A stretch of DNA of 64,000 nucleotides from Canna indica (lineage: Eukaryota > Streptophyta > Magnoliopsida > Zingiberales > Cannaceae): contig CP136898.1 in assembly GCA_034359265.1 (NCBI GenBank), positions 37,533,501 through 37,597,500 on the forward strand, in the 5' to 3' direction. The first letter of the stretch is position 1. Every line of letters begins with the position of its first letter. Below are positions 21,281-32,289 of the stretch, piece by piece. The notes beneath the pieces are model-generated. The model ran no database searches, had not been told where the DNA came from, and saw nothing but the letters and a program-made list of their open reading frames with translations. Made by a program: the position numbers and the translations under genes.

Positions 21281-22445
21281 CTAAAGGAATTGCTGAGAAG
21301 AAACTGCACCCGCCTTGGTGCACTCAGCATGAGCATCCCTCTCTGGAACAAGGAATCCTGAAGAGAATGGGCATTTGCTCAGAGTCGCGATCGAAGGGTC
21401 CCCTATGAGCGACCAAGAAAAATCCTCCTCGGACTCAGGATTCACCATGACACCATTCTTAACTTCTTTAAGAAGGTACATCACTGAAAGGTCAGCATTG
21501 GGACCTAGAAGCTTAGCCTGCTTGGAAGCCCTCTCAAAACCTTCCATATACGAGACTTTTCTGCCACCGCCAAAGAGAGGGATTCCCTAGCCAGGTTGCA
21601 CCTCACAGCCTCAGCCCTAGCCTCCTCAGTCTCGGCCTCCAGACGAGACTTTTCTGCCACCGCCAAAGAGAGGTCCATGTAGACCATCTCCAGTTCCGCC
21701 CTGGCTTTGCATTCTAACTCCTCTATTCGGGTAGTGGACTCAGAAATAACTACGCTCGAACGAGCGACCTCTTCGACCTTCGCCTCCAAAGTTCTCTCCA
21801 TCTCCCTTTGTGAAGCCTCCTTTAGCTTACCCAGCAAAAGCTGGACATGTTCCTGAGGATCCACCCCCTCGGGAAAGACCAACTGGCTCCCGGAGCAAAA
21901 GCGTAGCACGGAGCCTAGCTGACGAACCCCTACTGATGTGCTGGAAACCACCACCGCCTCTAGAAGAAGGGACTCATCCCCTCGAGGATGGACATTCGCT
22001 TCGGCAAGCAGGTTCTCCCTTGAATACCTATCCCTTTTCCGGCGCCCTGCCAGCGAGCCTAGGAGGACCGAAGAATCCTAAGAGGCTGATGAACCATTCG
22101 CCTCCACCCTTGATCCCGAAACCTGTGGCTTCCGAGATTATGAGGTCCTCATAGGCCTCAACAACTCATCCACCAGCAGTTTCTTTCCCCTGTCTCTTGC
22201 AGACCTCTCCCGCATCTCTGTCAAGCTGGAGCACATGCCGAGAATGTTCAAAAATAGGGTACGCATGCCTGAAAGACAAGAAGGGTGTAAACAGCTTGCC
22301 CGAAAAAACGTAAAACCTAAAGCCGACGACAATACTGAAGTTTGAGGCTGAGAAAACTTACCGGTGAGAAATAGCAAAGTGCTGAAAGGAACCAGTTGAG
22401 GAAGGCACCACTGAAGCTTGCTAAAAATGAAGGCCAAAGAAATCC
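21281..22445 (-). pseudogene. E1 antisense gene: coiled-coil protein, spliced, broken
   Basis: On the strand opposite to gag, a gene is readable in two exons. The 5' exon (up to 22362) ends at CCG|GTAAG; a 93-bp intron (22269-22361) ends TCTTTCAG; exon 2 continues in frame with GMRTLFLN. A long Ala/Glu/Arg-rich coiled coil follows (REMERTLEAKVEEVA, TEEARAEAVRCNLARESL) and then a C-terminal block with AKLLGPNADLSVMYLLKEV. E3 encodes the same protein with the intron at the same place and of the same length. Known: some Tat elements such as Grande carry an antisense extra gene; the PF04195 'gypsy-type transposon' family is a candidate match. Breaks: stops in exon 2 near 22070-22140 and a block replacement near 21551-21580. 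Confidence 0.72.
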
Positions 22446-23062
22446 ATAGAAAATTCGCAAACTAGGGAAGGAAAAACCATTTTATAGGCTCCACTTCCCC
22501 ATCGAACTGTCCACGACAAAGAGGAAACTAAATCTGCACCGACCACCTCACCGATCAACGGCTGCCTAGAAACTCCCTCCCTTACACGAACGAATGCCTT
22601 TTCCACCATGATGTCTCCCCCAAAAATGAGGAGGCAAGGGCCAATCAACAACCACCATACAGGATGAGAAGATCTCCATTAGCGAAACTGCCATACTGAG
22701 CATAGAAGCTGAGAAGGCATATGTTATAAACAACAAAAATTCCGATTTGACTTAATCCGAAGTGACACGAAGAGCCTCCACATACCAACTAGAAGCGGCG
22801 CATGGTCACTTACCGCAACCCGGCTTCTCATAAGACGTTCATGTCATTACAATCGATCTCAGCCGTCTTCTCCAGCTCGACCTCCCTAACCATTTCTTCC
22901 AGCACAACCCCAATAGTCGCCAATCATGGACATTTTCTCCCTGGTCATCCAGTGCGGCTTGGCCAACTTATCCGAGGTTTACCCAAAGATGCTTAACACC
23001 AAGAAGAAGGCTCACTCAACTCAAGAGCTCAACATGCAGTCTTCTAGACTCCGACCAAACTC

Positions 23063-23071
23063 GGGGGTTGT
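23063..23071 (+). other. Purine-rich tract before E1 3' LTR
   Basis: CGGGGGTTG directly precedes the LTR start TGGACTGG; E3 has TTGGGGGCTG at the same place (56970-56979). Confidence 0.6.
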
Positions 23072-23544
23072 GGACTGGACTAGAACTATTGGGCCTGATC
23101 ACCCATCAGCGCCCCATTATTCGCCCTAAATCAAACCATGCGACCCCACCCAGGGGGCTCCGCTCAAATTACACCATTGAGCCAAACTCAAGCCAGGCTA
23201 GACGGCTCTATCCGGGGAACCCACCCGGCCATACATGGACTCCCATACCCTTCCTTATCACGAGGGATATACCATCATAAACCTACCATCTCCGAGATTA
23301 GCCTCGACACATTTTGGGCAACAATCCTAGCGAGATTATCGGGCAGCATGATCACCTCCACTTGTAATATATACAGACACGGCGCACCTCAGGTAACCTA
23401 AGTTCCAATTCCATAAACCTCCACCTTAGAGTCCCACTAACTTGGGCGTCGGAGTGACTTTTGCAGGTACCCCCCATCGACATTGAACCAGACAAGGAGA
23501 GATACCGAACCAGACCGGAAGGCCCCGAATCTCAAGCAGCAACA
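23072..23544 (+). repeat. 3' LTR of E1
   Basis: TGGACTGGACTAGAAC...GCAGCAACA, 473 bp, followed by AGTAC, the near copy of the GGTAC before the 5' LTR. Confidence 0.87.
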
Positions 23545-23846
23545 AGTACGTACAACCGTGTCTCTACTGGTCAGAATCTGCAAGAAAAACATGAAAGAGA
23601 GTGATGATTTCAAAACGAACTCAGTGAGTGGCTCGATCCCAAGCCCTCTCTAAGCCAATGCATATAACCAGCATAATTATAAACCAATATGATAATAAAT
23701 CATCCTGATAATACACATAAACATCCAAACATATATCTCTTGTGTACTCGCACACATGTCCACACCGGCCCACATTGGCCAAATAAAATATAATGCAAAT
23801 AAGCATTCATACGGGTGGGTAACTAGGATATCTACCTAGCGAGCTT
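23545..23846 (-). mobile_element. Gypsy LTR b, second part
   Basis: Continues the LTR interrupted at 11982, with the inverted GTCAGAATCTGCAA and ACTCAGTGAGTGGCT blocks also found in the LTR at 34816-36516. It ends at a poly-C run. Confidence 0.75.
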
Positions 23847-23871
23847 CCCCCCCCCCCCCCCCCCCCCCCCC
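23847..23871 (+). repeat. Poly-C run (25 C)
   Basis: An uninterrupted run of C between gypsy LTR b and the next retroelement. Its length may be an assembly or sequencing approximation. Confidence 0.9.
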
Positions 23872-24839
23872 GGGCTAGGGTGGGTCACTAGAATAACTTG
23901 GAAACATATTATCACGGGCCAATTATTTTGTACGGAAGAACCCGTACAGCACCTTGCATCCCATGCAAGGGATAAATCTATCATATTGAATTCGTACCGA
24001 ATTGGGCTTCCCGACTTAACATCGCGGGGTATACATTGGTCCACGTGCCAACGTCGCTGTCCATATCCACGCCCCCAAAAGACCATGTTGGCCGAATGGT
24101 ATTGAAGGCATAAAGTAAAACAACAATTACAAGACTATTGACGCAAGAAAACAAAAAATCGGGTGTAGGACGAGCTTCGCAATTGTCTTGGGCGAAGATC
24201 AACTGGTCGCACGCCCATATGGGCCGCTCGTTCGTCTCTGCCCAAGGCAACCTCTTTGTTTGCCAATGATGTCCTACATTATACATGAGACGCCTGACCT
24301 CCAAGTGCCACCCTCAAGGTTCTCAAAAGCACGAGGAGCATGACAAAATCATGGCCATGAGAGATGGTGATTTTCCATGGCCTCGGCCATCACGAATGCA
24401 GAAAAATTGCTCTGCTTAGCCGTAACACACGCACCAAGCGTCGAATGACCTCTAAATGCATCCAACTCGTACCGTGGGCACTCGGGATTCGCACAAAGAA
24501 TTTTACAAGTACGAACTACAATAAAAGCTAAAATTACATGGACGCGAAAATATATTTACAAATATGTAGGGAACATTCCGCCATGATTCGTCGTTGCTCG
24601 GGCAAATGGAAAAGTCCCTAACATCCTCCCCCACTGCAAGCTTCGACGTCCTCGTCGAACTCACCTCGGCCGCACCACCTTTCTGCATAGGTTGCAATTA
24701 CTGATGTGAATTCATCACAAGTAGTCGAAGGAAACACCGCCTGAATAACGACATGCCATAGTGGGGCCGCAACATGTCGAGTTTCGCCGTGTGAAGTCCG
24801 CCACCAGAAAATGACTACTTGTAATATCATTGAGTTTTA

Positions 24840-25221
24840 TCATCTCCTGTTATTGCGAAAAAGGGCTTTGAGATTCCCAAACTCGTTGCTGGGCAATGAA
24901 AGTCCCAGACTTATGGAGCAAACGAGTGTCGTTGAGCAACGCTCGCTTGATGGGGCACCAGCGCCGTTGAGCAAGGCTCGCTTGAATGGACACCAAGAAA
25001 TAGCTACTTGGTTCACCAAGTCTCGTTGTTGCTGGGCTATGAGGGTTCCAGACTTTGTGGGGCACACGAGCGCCGTTGAGCAACGCTCGCGTGAAGGAAC
25101 TTGAGAAATGGTTACTCAATTCACCAAGTCTCATTTTTGTTGGGCAATGAAAAGTCTCAGACTTAATGAGCATTCGAGTAACGCTCGTCTCGGATAACAT
25201 CTGGGTGTCATTATGCAGCAC
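24840..25221 (-). repeat. Interior tandem repeats of the chain, first type
   Basis: Diverged units of about 100-120 bp with GTTGAGCAACGCTCGC and TTCACCAAGTCTC blocks, present again in interior 2 at about 27060-27400. The long minus-strand frame across them comes from the repeat and is not taken as a gene. Confidence 0.75.
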
Positions 25222-25539
25222 CCATGTGATAAGTTATTCCGTGGCCGCACCACACTAGAGCATTGCCTCCACCGCCGCCTTGAGTCGATCACTGCTTGCT
25301 CACTTGACCCCATCTCAACGAACTTCAAGTCTTACGGATCACTGCTTGCTCACTCACCCCCTACATAGGTCATGGTGCCCTCCTCCGAGCCCATAACAAC
25401 GAGCATCAAGTCTTATGCTGCTCCTGGAATCATAACTTGAGGGATTTTCTCCAATCGGGTCATAACGTCCACCAACTCTCCACACCACAGCTGTTCTTCA
25501 CTAGTGCTTGGTTCCAACTTGTCAATCTTGCGTCTTAAG

Positions 25540-25935
25540 AACCATCTGCTCTGCACATAAATCTTGCATCTTAGAGACCATCTTGCCTTGCACACCAACC
25601 TTGCGACTTAGGAGACATCAGCTTTGTGCACCAACTTGGCGTCTCACGAGCAATCTGCTCTACGCTGCGTCTTAGGGGTCATCAGCCCTGCACACAAACT
25701 TGGCGACTCACGAGCCATTAGCTTTGCGCTGCATCTTAGGGTACATCGCCCAGTGCACCATCCTTGGCAACTCACGAGCCATCGGCTCTGCACTGCGTTT
25801 TAGGGGACAAGGCCCTGCGCACCATCCTTGTTGACTCACGAGCCATCGACTGTGCGCACACGACTTAAGACACATCTTCTCTGCGTGCAAATGACTTTAC
25901 GTCTTAGGGGTCCATCCGCCCTACGCAAAACTCAC
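25540..25935 (+). repeat. Interior tandem repeats of the chain, second type
   Basis: Units of roughly 40-60 bp with CTCACGAGCCAT, CTTAGGG and TGCGCACCA blocks; interior 2 has fewer copies at 27720-27890, three of them nearly identical (CTTGCGACTTAGAGGCCATC). Inverse relatives (CAGATGGCTCATAAGACGC) occur in the + strand gypsy fragment at 29640-29845, linking the two elements. Confidence 0.75.
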
Positions 25936-28900
25936 GATCTTCACATTGATCCTTGAATGCTTGCCTCCCTAAATAGAATAATCGGAATGTCCATCGACTG
26001 GGTTCATTGCATCAGCAACTCGAGTGCCACAAACGGAATGTACATCGGCTATGTTTACATCTAGGGCTTTGTTAATTGGAGGCTTACAATTCTCGCTCTG
26101 ATACCAACTGTCACGGGCCAATTGTTTTGTGCGAATGAACCTGTGCGGCACCCTTGCATCCCGTACAAGGGATAAGCCTATCATATCGAATCCGTCCCGA
26201 ATTGGGCTTCCCGACTTAACATCGCGGGGTATGCGTTGGTCCACATGCCAACCTTGCGCTCCACATCCTTGCCCCTAAAATACCATGTTGGTCGAATGGT
26301 ATTGAAGGCGTAAAGTAAAACAACAATTATAGGACTATGGACGCAAGAAAACATAAAATTGAGTGTAGGACGAGCTCCGTAATTGTCTTGGGCAAAGATC
26401 GATTGGTCGCACGCACATATGGGCTGTTCGTTCGTCTTCGCCCAAGTCAACCGCTTTGTTTGCCAACGCTCTCCAATATTATACATGAGACCCCTAACAC
26501 CCAAGTGCCACCCCTAAGGTTCCCAAAAGCACAAGGAGCATGACAAAATCGTGGCCATGCGAGATGGTGATTTTCCATGGCCACGACAATGACGAATGCA
26601 GGAAAACGGCTCCGCTTAGCTATAACCCACGCACCAAGCATCAAATGACCTCGAAATGCATCCAACTCATACCGTGGGCCCTCGGGGATCGCACAAAGGA
26701 TTTTACAAGCACGAACTACAATAAAAGCCAAAATTACATGGACGCGAAAACATATTTACAAACATGTAGGAAACATTCCGCCATGATTCGCCATTGCTCG
26801 GGCAAATTGAAAAGTCCCTAACATCCTCCCCAACTTCAAGCTTCGACGTCCCCGTCGAACTAGCCTCGGCCGCACCACCTTTCTGCATAGGCCGCAATTA
26901 CAGAAGTGAATTCTTCACAAGTAGTCAAAGGGAACACCGCCTGAGTAACGACATGCCAAAGAGGGGCCGCAACATGTCGAGTTTCATCGTGTGAAGTCCG
27001 CCCCCAGGAAATGACTACTTGTAACATCATTGAGTTTCATCGTCTCCTGTTGTTGTGGGAAAGGGCTTTGAGATTCCCAAACTTGTTGCTGGGCAATGAA
27101 AGTCCCAGACTTGTGGTGCAAACGAGTGTCGTTGAGCAACGCTCGCTTGAAGAGGCACCAACGTCGTTGAGCAATACTCGCTAAAATGAACACCGAGAAA
27201 TAGCTACTTGGTTCACCAAGTCTCGTTGTTGCTGGGCTATGAGGGTCCCATAATTTGTGGGGCACACGAGCGCCGTTGTACAACACTCGCGTGAATGAAC
27301 CTGAGAAATGGTTACTCAATTCACCAAGTCCCATTTTTGCTGGGCAATGAAAAGTCCCAGACTAATGAGTGTACGAGCAACGCTCGTCTCGTATAACATC
27401 TGGGTGTCAATATGCAACACCGCCGCCTTCAGCCGATCACTGCTTGCTCATTTGCCCCCCACAGGAGTCATAGCGTCCTCCTCCGAGCCCATCTCAATGA
27501 GCTTCAAGTCTTATGGATCACTACTTGCTCACTCGCCCCCCACAGAGGTCATGGTGCCCTCCTCCGAGCCCATATCAACGAGCTTCAAGTATTACGCTGC
27601 TCCTCGAATCACGACTTGAGAGATTTTCTCCAACCGGGTCACAATGTCCACCAACTGTCTGCACTACGAGTACTACTGTAACATCACAGCTGTTCTTCAC
27701 TAGTGCTTGGTTCGGATGTGTCAATCTTGCGTCTTAAGAGGCCATCTTGCCTTGCGCACCAACCTTGCGACTTAGAGGCCATCTTGCCTTGCGCACCAAC
27801 CTTGCGACTTAGAGGCCATCTTGCCTTGCGCACCAATCTTGTGACTTAGAGGACATTAGCCATGCACACATCTTCTCTGCGTACAAATGACTTTACGTCT
27901 TAGGGGCCCATCCGCCCTACGCAAAACTCACGATCTTCACATCGATCCTCGAATGCTTGCCTCCCTGAATAGAACAATCGGAATGTCCATCGACTGGGTT
28001 CATTGCATCAGCAACTCAAGTGCCACAAACGGTATGTACATCGGCTATGTTTACATCGAGGGCTTTGTCAATTGGAGGCTTACAATTCTCGCTCTGATAC
28101 CAACTGTCACGGGCCAATTGTTTTGTGTGGATGAACCCATGCGGCACCCTTGCATCCCGTACAAGGGATAAGCCTATCATATCGAATCCGTCCCGAATTG
28201 GGCTTCGCGACTTAACATCGCGGGGTATGCGTTGGTCTATGTGCCAACCTTGCGCTCCATATCCTCGCCCCTAAAATACCATATTGGTTGAATGGTATTG
28301 AAGGCATAAAGTAAAACAACAATTATAAGACTATGGACGCAAGAAAATATAAAACCTGGTGTTGGACGAGCTTCGCAATTGTCTTGGGCGAAGATCGACT
28401 AGTCGCACGCCCATATGGGCCGTTCGTTTGTCTCCGCCCAAGGCAACTGCTTTGTTTGACAACTCTCTCTTACATTATACATGAGACCCCTAGTTCCCAG
28501 GTGCAACACCCAAGGTTCCCAAAAGTACGAGGAGCATGACAAAATCGTGGCCATGCGAGTTCGCTTAGCTATAACGCATGCACCAAGCATCGAATGACCT
28601 CGAAATGCATCCAACTCGTAGCATGGGACCTCGGGGATCATACAAAGAATTTTACAAGTATGAACTACAATAAAAGCTAAAATTACATGGACGTGAAAAT
28701 ATATTTACAAACATGTAGGGAATATTTCGCCATGATTTGTCGTTGCTCGGGCAAATCGAAAAGACCCTAACATCCTCCCCCACTTCAAGCTTCGACGTCC
28801 CCGTCGAACTCGCTTCGGCTGCATCGCCTTTCTGCATAGGATGCAATTGCTGAAATGAATTCTTCAAAAGTAGTCGAAGGGAACACCGCCTGAGTAACGA

Positions 28901-29035
28901 CATGCCATAGTGGGGCCGCAACATGTTGAGTTTCGCCGTGTGAAGTCCGCCACCAGGAAATGACTACTTGTAACATCATTGAGTTTCATCATCTACTGTT
29001 GTTGCGAGAAAAGACATTGAGATTCCGAAACTGCT

Positions 29036-29690
29036 TTGAGAAAATAATTGCCTCAACGAGCCACAGCGGGGGATCATCGAGTGACCACTCCAGCGAAGAC
29101 GAGTACAATGGGAGAACCAACATGGGAGCAGTACGACTGCTCAATGCTCTTAAGACTCAAGTGGGGGAGCGAAAATCCATGACAAAGCATCCAGAAGCGA
29201 CGATTGAGCTGATGTTCATCGACATCAAGCTGAACGACAGAACTACCTGAACGATGGTAGACTCGGGAGCAACTCATAATTTTATTGCCAGAGAGGAGGC
29301 AAAGTGAATTGGACTCCAACTAGAAAAATTTTTGAGTCATGTCAAAGAAGTGAATTTCAAAACACGAAAGATCGACGACATTGCAAGAGACGTTCCATTG
29401 AAAGTTGGAGGATAAAAAGGGCAAATCAACCTAATGGCTGTGCCCCTCGATGACTATCATGTCATTCTAGGGATAGAGTTCCTCAAATCGACAAAGGTGG
29501 TACCCATGCCCTTCCTCGACACGATAAGCTTGATAGGGGAGGACAACCCTAGTATCGTTCCAACAGTGCGTTCAGCACCAAGAAGCCAGAACAAACTTCT
29601 TTCTGCCATACAAGTGAAGGAAGGAGTTCGACAAGTGTGCGCAGAGCAGATGGCTCATAAGACGCAAGAGTGCGCATGGTAGATGGCCTC
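29036..29690 (+). pseudogene. Gypsy gag end and protease, broken
   Basis: One + frame gives GAVRLLNALKTQVGERKSM, then TMVDSGATHNFIAREE, the D-S-G-A protease active site, and MAVPLDDYHVILGIEFLKS with the conserved hydrophobic-Gly segment. Stops at 29248-29250, near 29306 and near 29416 break it. Wording matches plant gypsy (chromovirus-type) gag-pro. RT follows only as a trace of PYR..PPELA near 29880-29925. It faces the opposite way from the LTR chain on its left, so the junction at about 29036 is head to head. Confidence 0.75.
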
Positions 29691-29845
29691 TAAGTCGCAA
29701 TATTTGTGCGCAGAGCAGATAACTCATAAGACGCAAGACTTGTGCGCATGACAGATTGCTTTTAAGTCGTAATATTTTCGTGCAAAGCAGATGACTCGTA
29801 AGGCACCCGCGCAGAGGAGATGGCTCGTAAGACGCAGCGCACAGC
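29640..29845 (+). repeat. Tandem repeats after the protease
   Basis: About four diverged copies of GCGCAGAGCAGATGGCTCATAAGACGC with spacers. They are the inverse of the second repeat type of the LTR chain. Confidence 0.78.
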
Positions 29846-30094
29846 GCGAACCCACAGAAGGAACCAGGGAGCAAGCCCCATATCGATCTCCTTACAGAAG
29901 GGCCCCGCCAGAGTTGGCAGACTTTGCAGTTTGAGGCATTTGCAAGCATGAAGGACATTCCACTGCTTACGAGAGTTGAATGTCGAATGACACAGAGCGA
30001 CGATACCCAGTCCACAAGATGAAGAAATGGAAAATCAAGAATCAAGAGCTCTCCAACGCCTTCAAGAAACAAGTCGACGAGGGCATCGACTTCG

Positions 30095-30400
30095 TAAGTG
30101 GGGGAGAATGTTAGGGACCTTCGGGGTTGTCAAGTCCTGTATGTGTCATGACGGTCCCTAATGTGCACTGTAATTATTGCATCATGAGCATCCATGTAAA
30201 TATGCATTGTAAAATGCATCTGCGCACCGCCCACCGCTCTTGCTCATGCCTAGGCAAACGGCATCGTTTGCCTAGGCGTGGCATGGACGGTGGGGGTGTG
30301 CAAATATAGGAATTTTGTCATGCTCCTCGTACTTTTGGAAACCTTGGGGGTGGCACTTGGGGGTTAGGCTCCACAAGTATAGTTCTTAGATATAACCTGG
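30095..30400 (+). mobile_element. Poly-purine tract and partial LTR, + orientation
   Basis: AAGTGGGGGAGAA precedes TGTTAGGGACC, the start of an LTR related to the inverted LTRs of the chain. Near 30320-30370 it shares ATGCTCCTCGTACTTTTGGAA and GGTGGCACTTGGGGGTTAG with them. The 3' end of this LTR is not defined. Confidence 0.7.
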
Positions 30401-31464
30401 CTACACTCTAGTCTTTCGTTCTAGCTTTCGTTCAAGCATTTTTCAGCATTTTCATGCAATCGGTCATTTAGTCCAACAACGTTTTTTCGTCCAAGCACAC
30501 AGAGGTTCCGACCCACGCGAAGTGGGAGCCCGCGACTTTTCGACATTAGCCAAGCAGATTGGCTTAAGGTTGATTCCTCGTACGGGAAGCGAGGGAGCCG
30601 CACGAATATTTTTCACCCAAACAGTTAGTCCGTGGCAGTACAGCTGCAAGAGTTGCACACCCCTTTTCCCTTGGAGAAGAAAGTTGAGAGGTTTGATGGG
30701 AGATCGGTCCGTCGTCATCGGGATTGTCGCCACAAGACTACATCTTCTTCTTTTCCTTCGTCCTTTGAGCAAGTGAGTGGACTGATAATTGAGCCATATA
30801 GGATTTCCTCTCTCCTCTCCTTGCCGATTTCTTACTGCAAACCATGCTGGTGTGATTTGATTCACTCGATCGCTCTAGATGATTGAATCAAATAGTGAAA
30901 TGTTCTGTTGAGGTGGAATTTGAAGAGTGCGGCGTGAAATCTGGGTTCACATGTATTATTTTATTTCTTTTTGCTGGTGATGCACGTGAGGTTGAATTGG
31001 AAATGGATTTGTTGCGTCGGTGGAAATCTGGAAGCATCGCAACACCATCTATCGAATTCATCATTAGTACACTGTCTATTGACTTGCTATTAGGAACTGC
31101 CACTTGATGTCTATTTTTTATATACTAAGGAATGGTGCATTCCATTGTCACGTTATGCCTTCAGAAACTTTTGCAATTGATTTATTTTAAAATCATGATA
31201 CAGAGGAACACTTAGTAATTGATTGGCTTTCCACTATTCTTGTCAATTTGAAGATTCTCTGTACAGGAATCTTACTATATTTTGATGTTAGATTGGAGTA
31301 CCATAAGCATGTAAAAGTAAGGTTGTGGATGCCATTGCATCAGGTGAAGATGGTTTCGATTTTGATGTTAGAAATTCTGTGACTAAAGCTTTTCATGTAA
31401 GAATTTTCTAAACATGAATTATACCTTAAGTCAAGAATTTACATGTGTAATTATTAAGAATAAC
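30401..31464 (+). other. Unassigned stretch
   Basis: No domain or element boundary recognised. 30420-30860 could be the rest of the LTR starting at 30109. Near 31315-31397 a + frame reads VVDAIASGEDGFDFDVRNSV followed by a GTAAGA-like donor, possibly an exon fragment of a host gene, but no family is recognised. Confidence 0.3.
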
Positions 31465-31842
31465 TAGATACGGAAATGTACCTGAATTCATTGCTTAGAT
31501 TAGGAGATGGGGGCGACCTTCCAAGTCTATGCACCGTTCACGAGTCGTCTCTGAATAATGGGGCTTCAGAAATTGGAATCAAGTGCATGACCCAAGGATT
31601 ATAATCCCTCTATTTATAATAAAAACATGAGGTAGTGGTAATTGCTATTTTGCCCATCATAAAATTAATAATTACTCCAAATGGTATCTGTACAATTAAA
31701 TCTCATATAATATTGAGATGTCATGGGCCCATAAATAAAAATAACTAGATCACTTAAGATCTGGGCCGTTAATTTTACAGTGATGGATGCACGCCTATTG
31801 ATATGCGTTGGCCCATATCAGATTATTAAAATTAATCTAACA
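31465..31842 (-). repeat. 3' LTR of the degenerate Copia
   Basis: On the minus strand it starts TGTTAGATTAATTTTAATAATC after the purine tract. The other end is set loosely near 31465. TATTTATAATAAAAA lies inside near 31610. Confidence 0.55.
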
Positions 31843-32289
31843 ATCTCCCACTTGGGCCAACAGTGTATCACCGTATAGCTGTGCACATTAACTTTATGAG
31901 CTCATCATCACTATTATTATCAATCATCTCCAACAATCTGGTCCACCGATCATACCAACAACGAACCAAAGAGACTTTTGCCACATTTATCGTGACTAAA
32001 TCCATCAATAATCACAATGTTAATACTCTCGACGACATAGATCATATATGGGTGCACAACATGAAAATTACATGCAATGTGATCCTAACATGCCTATTTC
32101 CAACTGGTTCTACTTTATTAAGATCAACCAAAAATATTCAGAGTGTAAAATATAAAACTTTATTCTGCAGAAAGATGTCATAAAACACAGTAACAAATTA
32201 TAAACTCTCACTAAACCATCATATCAATACATGATGCTACACCCAAATGAGCAACATGCTCATAAAAGACCGCGGGTGGAAAAACTTTA

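Larger units (their letters stand above)
11983..23544 (+). mobile_element. E1: Tat-like gypsy element lacking RT/RH/IN, with antisense gene
   Basis: Order: 5' LTR 11983-12463, TTTGGCGCC primer site, gag, protease, tandem array 1, (nested Copia 15368-20851), tandem array 2, antisense gene 21281-22445, purine-rich tract, 3' LTR 23072-23544. Flanks GGTAC (11978-11982) and AGTAC (23545-23549) are a one-mismatch target duplication inside a gypsy LTR. Without the nested Copia the element is about 6.1 kb. No reverse transcriptase, RNase H or integrase motif was found between protease and 3' LTR; E2 and E3 show the same layout, so this is the family's form and not one deletion. The Tat assignment rests on the primer site, gag C-terminal motif, protease wording and the antisense gene. 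Confidence 0.88.
23910..29035 (-). mobile_element. Tandem chain of a short non-autonomous LTR element: LTR-interior-LTR-interior-LTR-partial
   Basis: Three LTRs in the same (minus) orientation at 23910-24623 (714 bp), 26109-26823 (715 bp) and 28105-28772 (668 bp), with interiors 24624-26108 and 26824-28104 and a partial third interior to about 29035. Each LTR is TGTCACGGGCC...CCCTAACA on +. Inverted tRNA-Met primer sites (GCTCTGATACCAA) stand at 26095-26107 and 28091-28103, and inverted poly-purine tracts (TCCTCCCC-CACTTCAAG type) follow each LTR end. Interiors hold no gag or pol, only tandem repeats. Sharing one LTR between two interiors indicates LTR-LTR unequal recombination rather than separate insertions. 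Confidence 0.85.

Noticed and set aside
24850..25221. 123-codon minus frame in the LTR chain
   Set aside because: It is a translated tandem repeat; the second interior breaks it and no domain is present.
29572..30072. 166-codon minus frame
   Set aside because: It reads the repeat array and gypsy remnant antisense; the Leu/His-rich repeats have no family match, and the + strand protease explains the region.
30464..30865. 133-codon minus frame and overlapping + frames
   Set aside because: No recognisable motif; probably LTR sequence.
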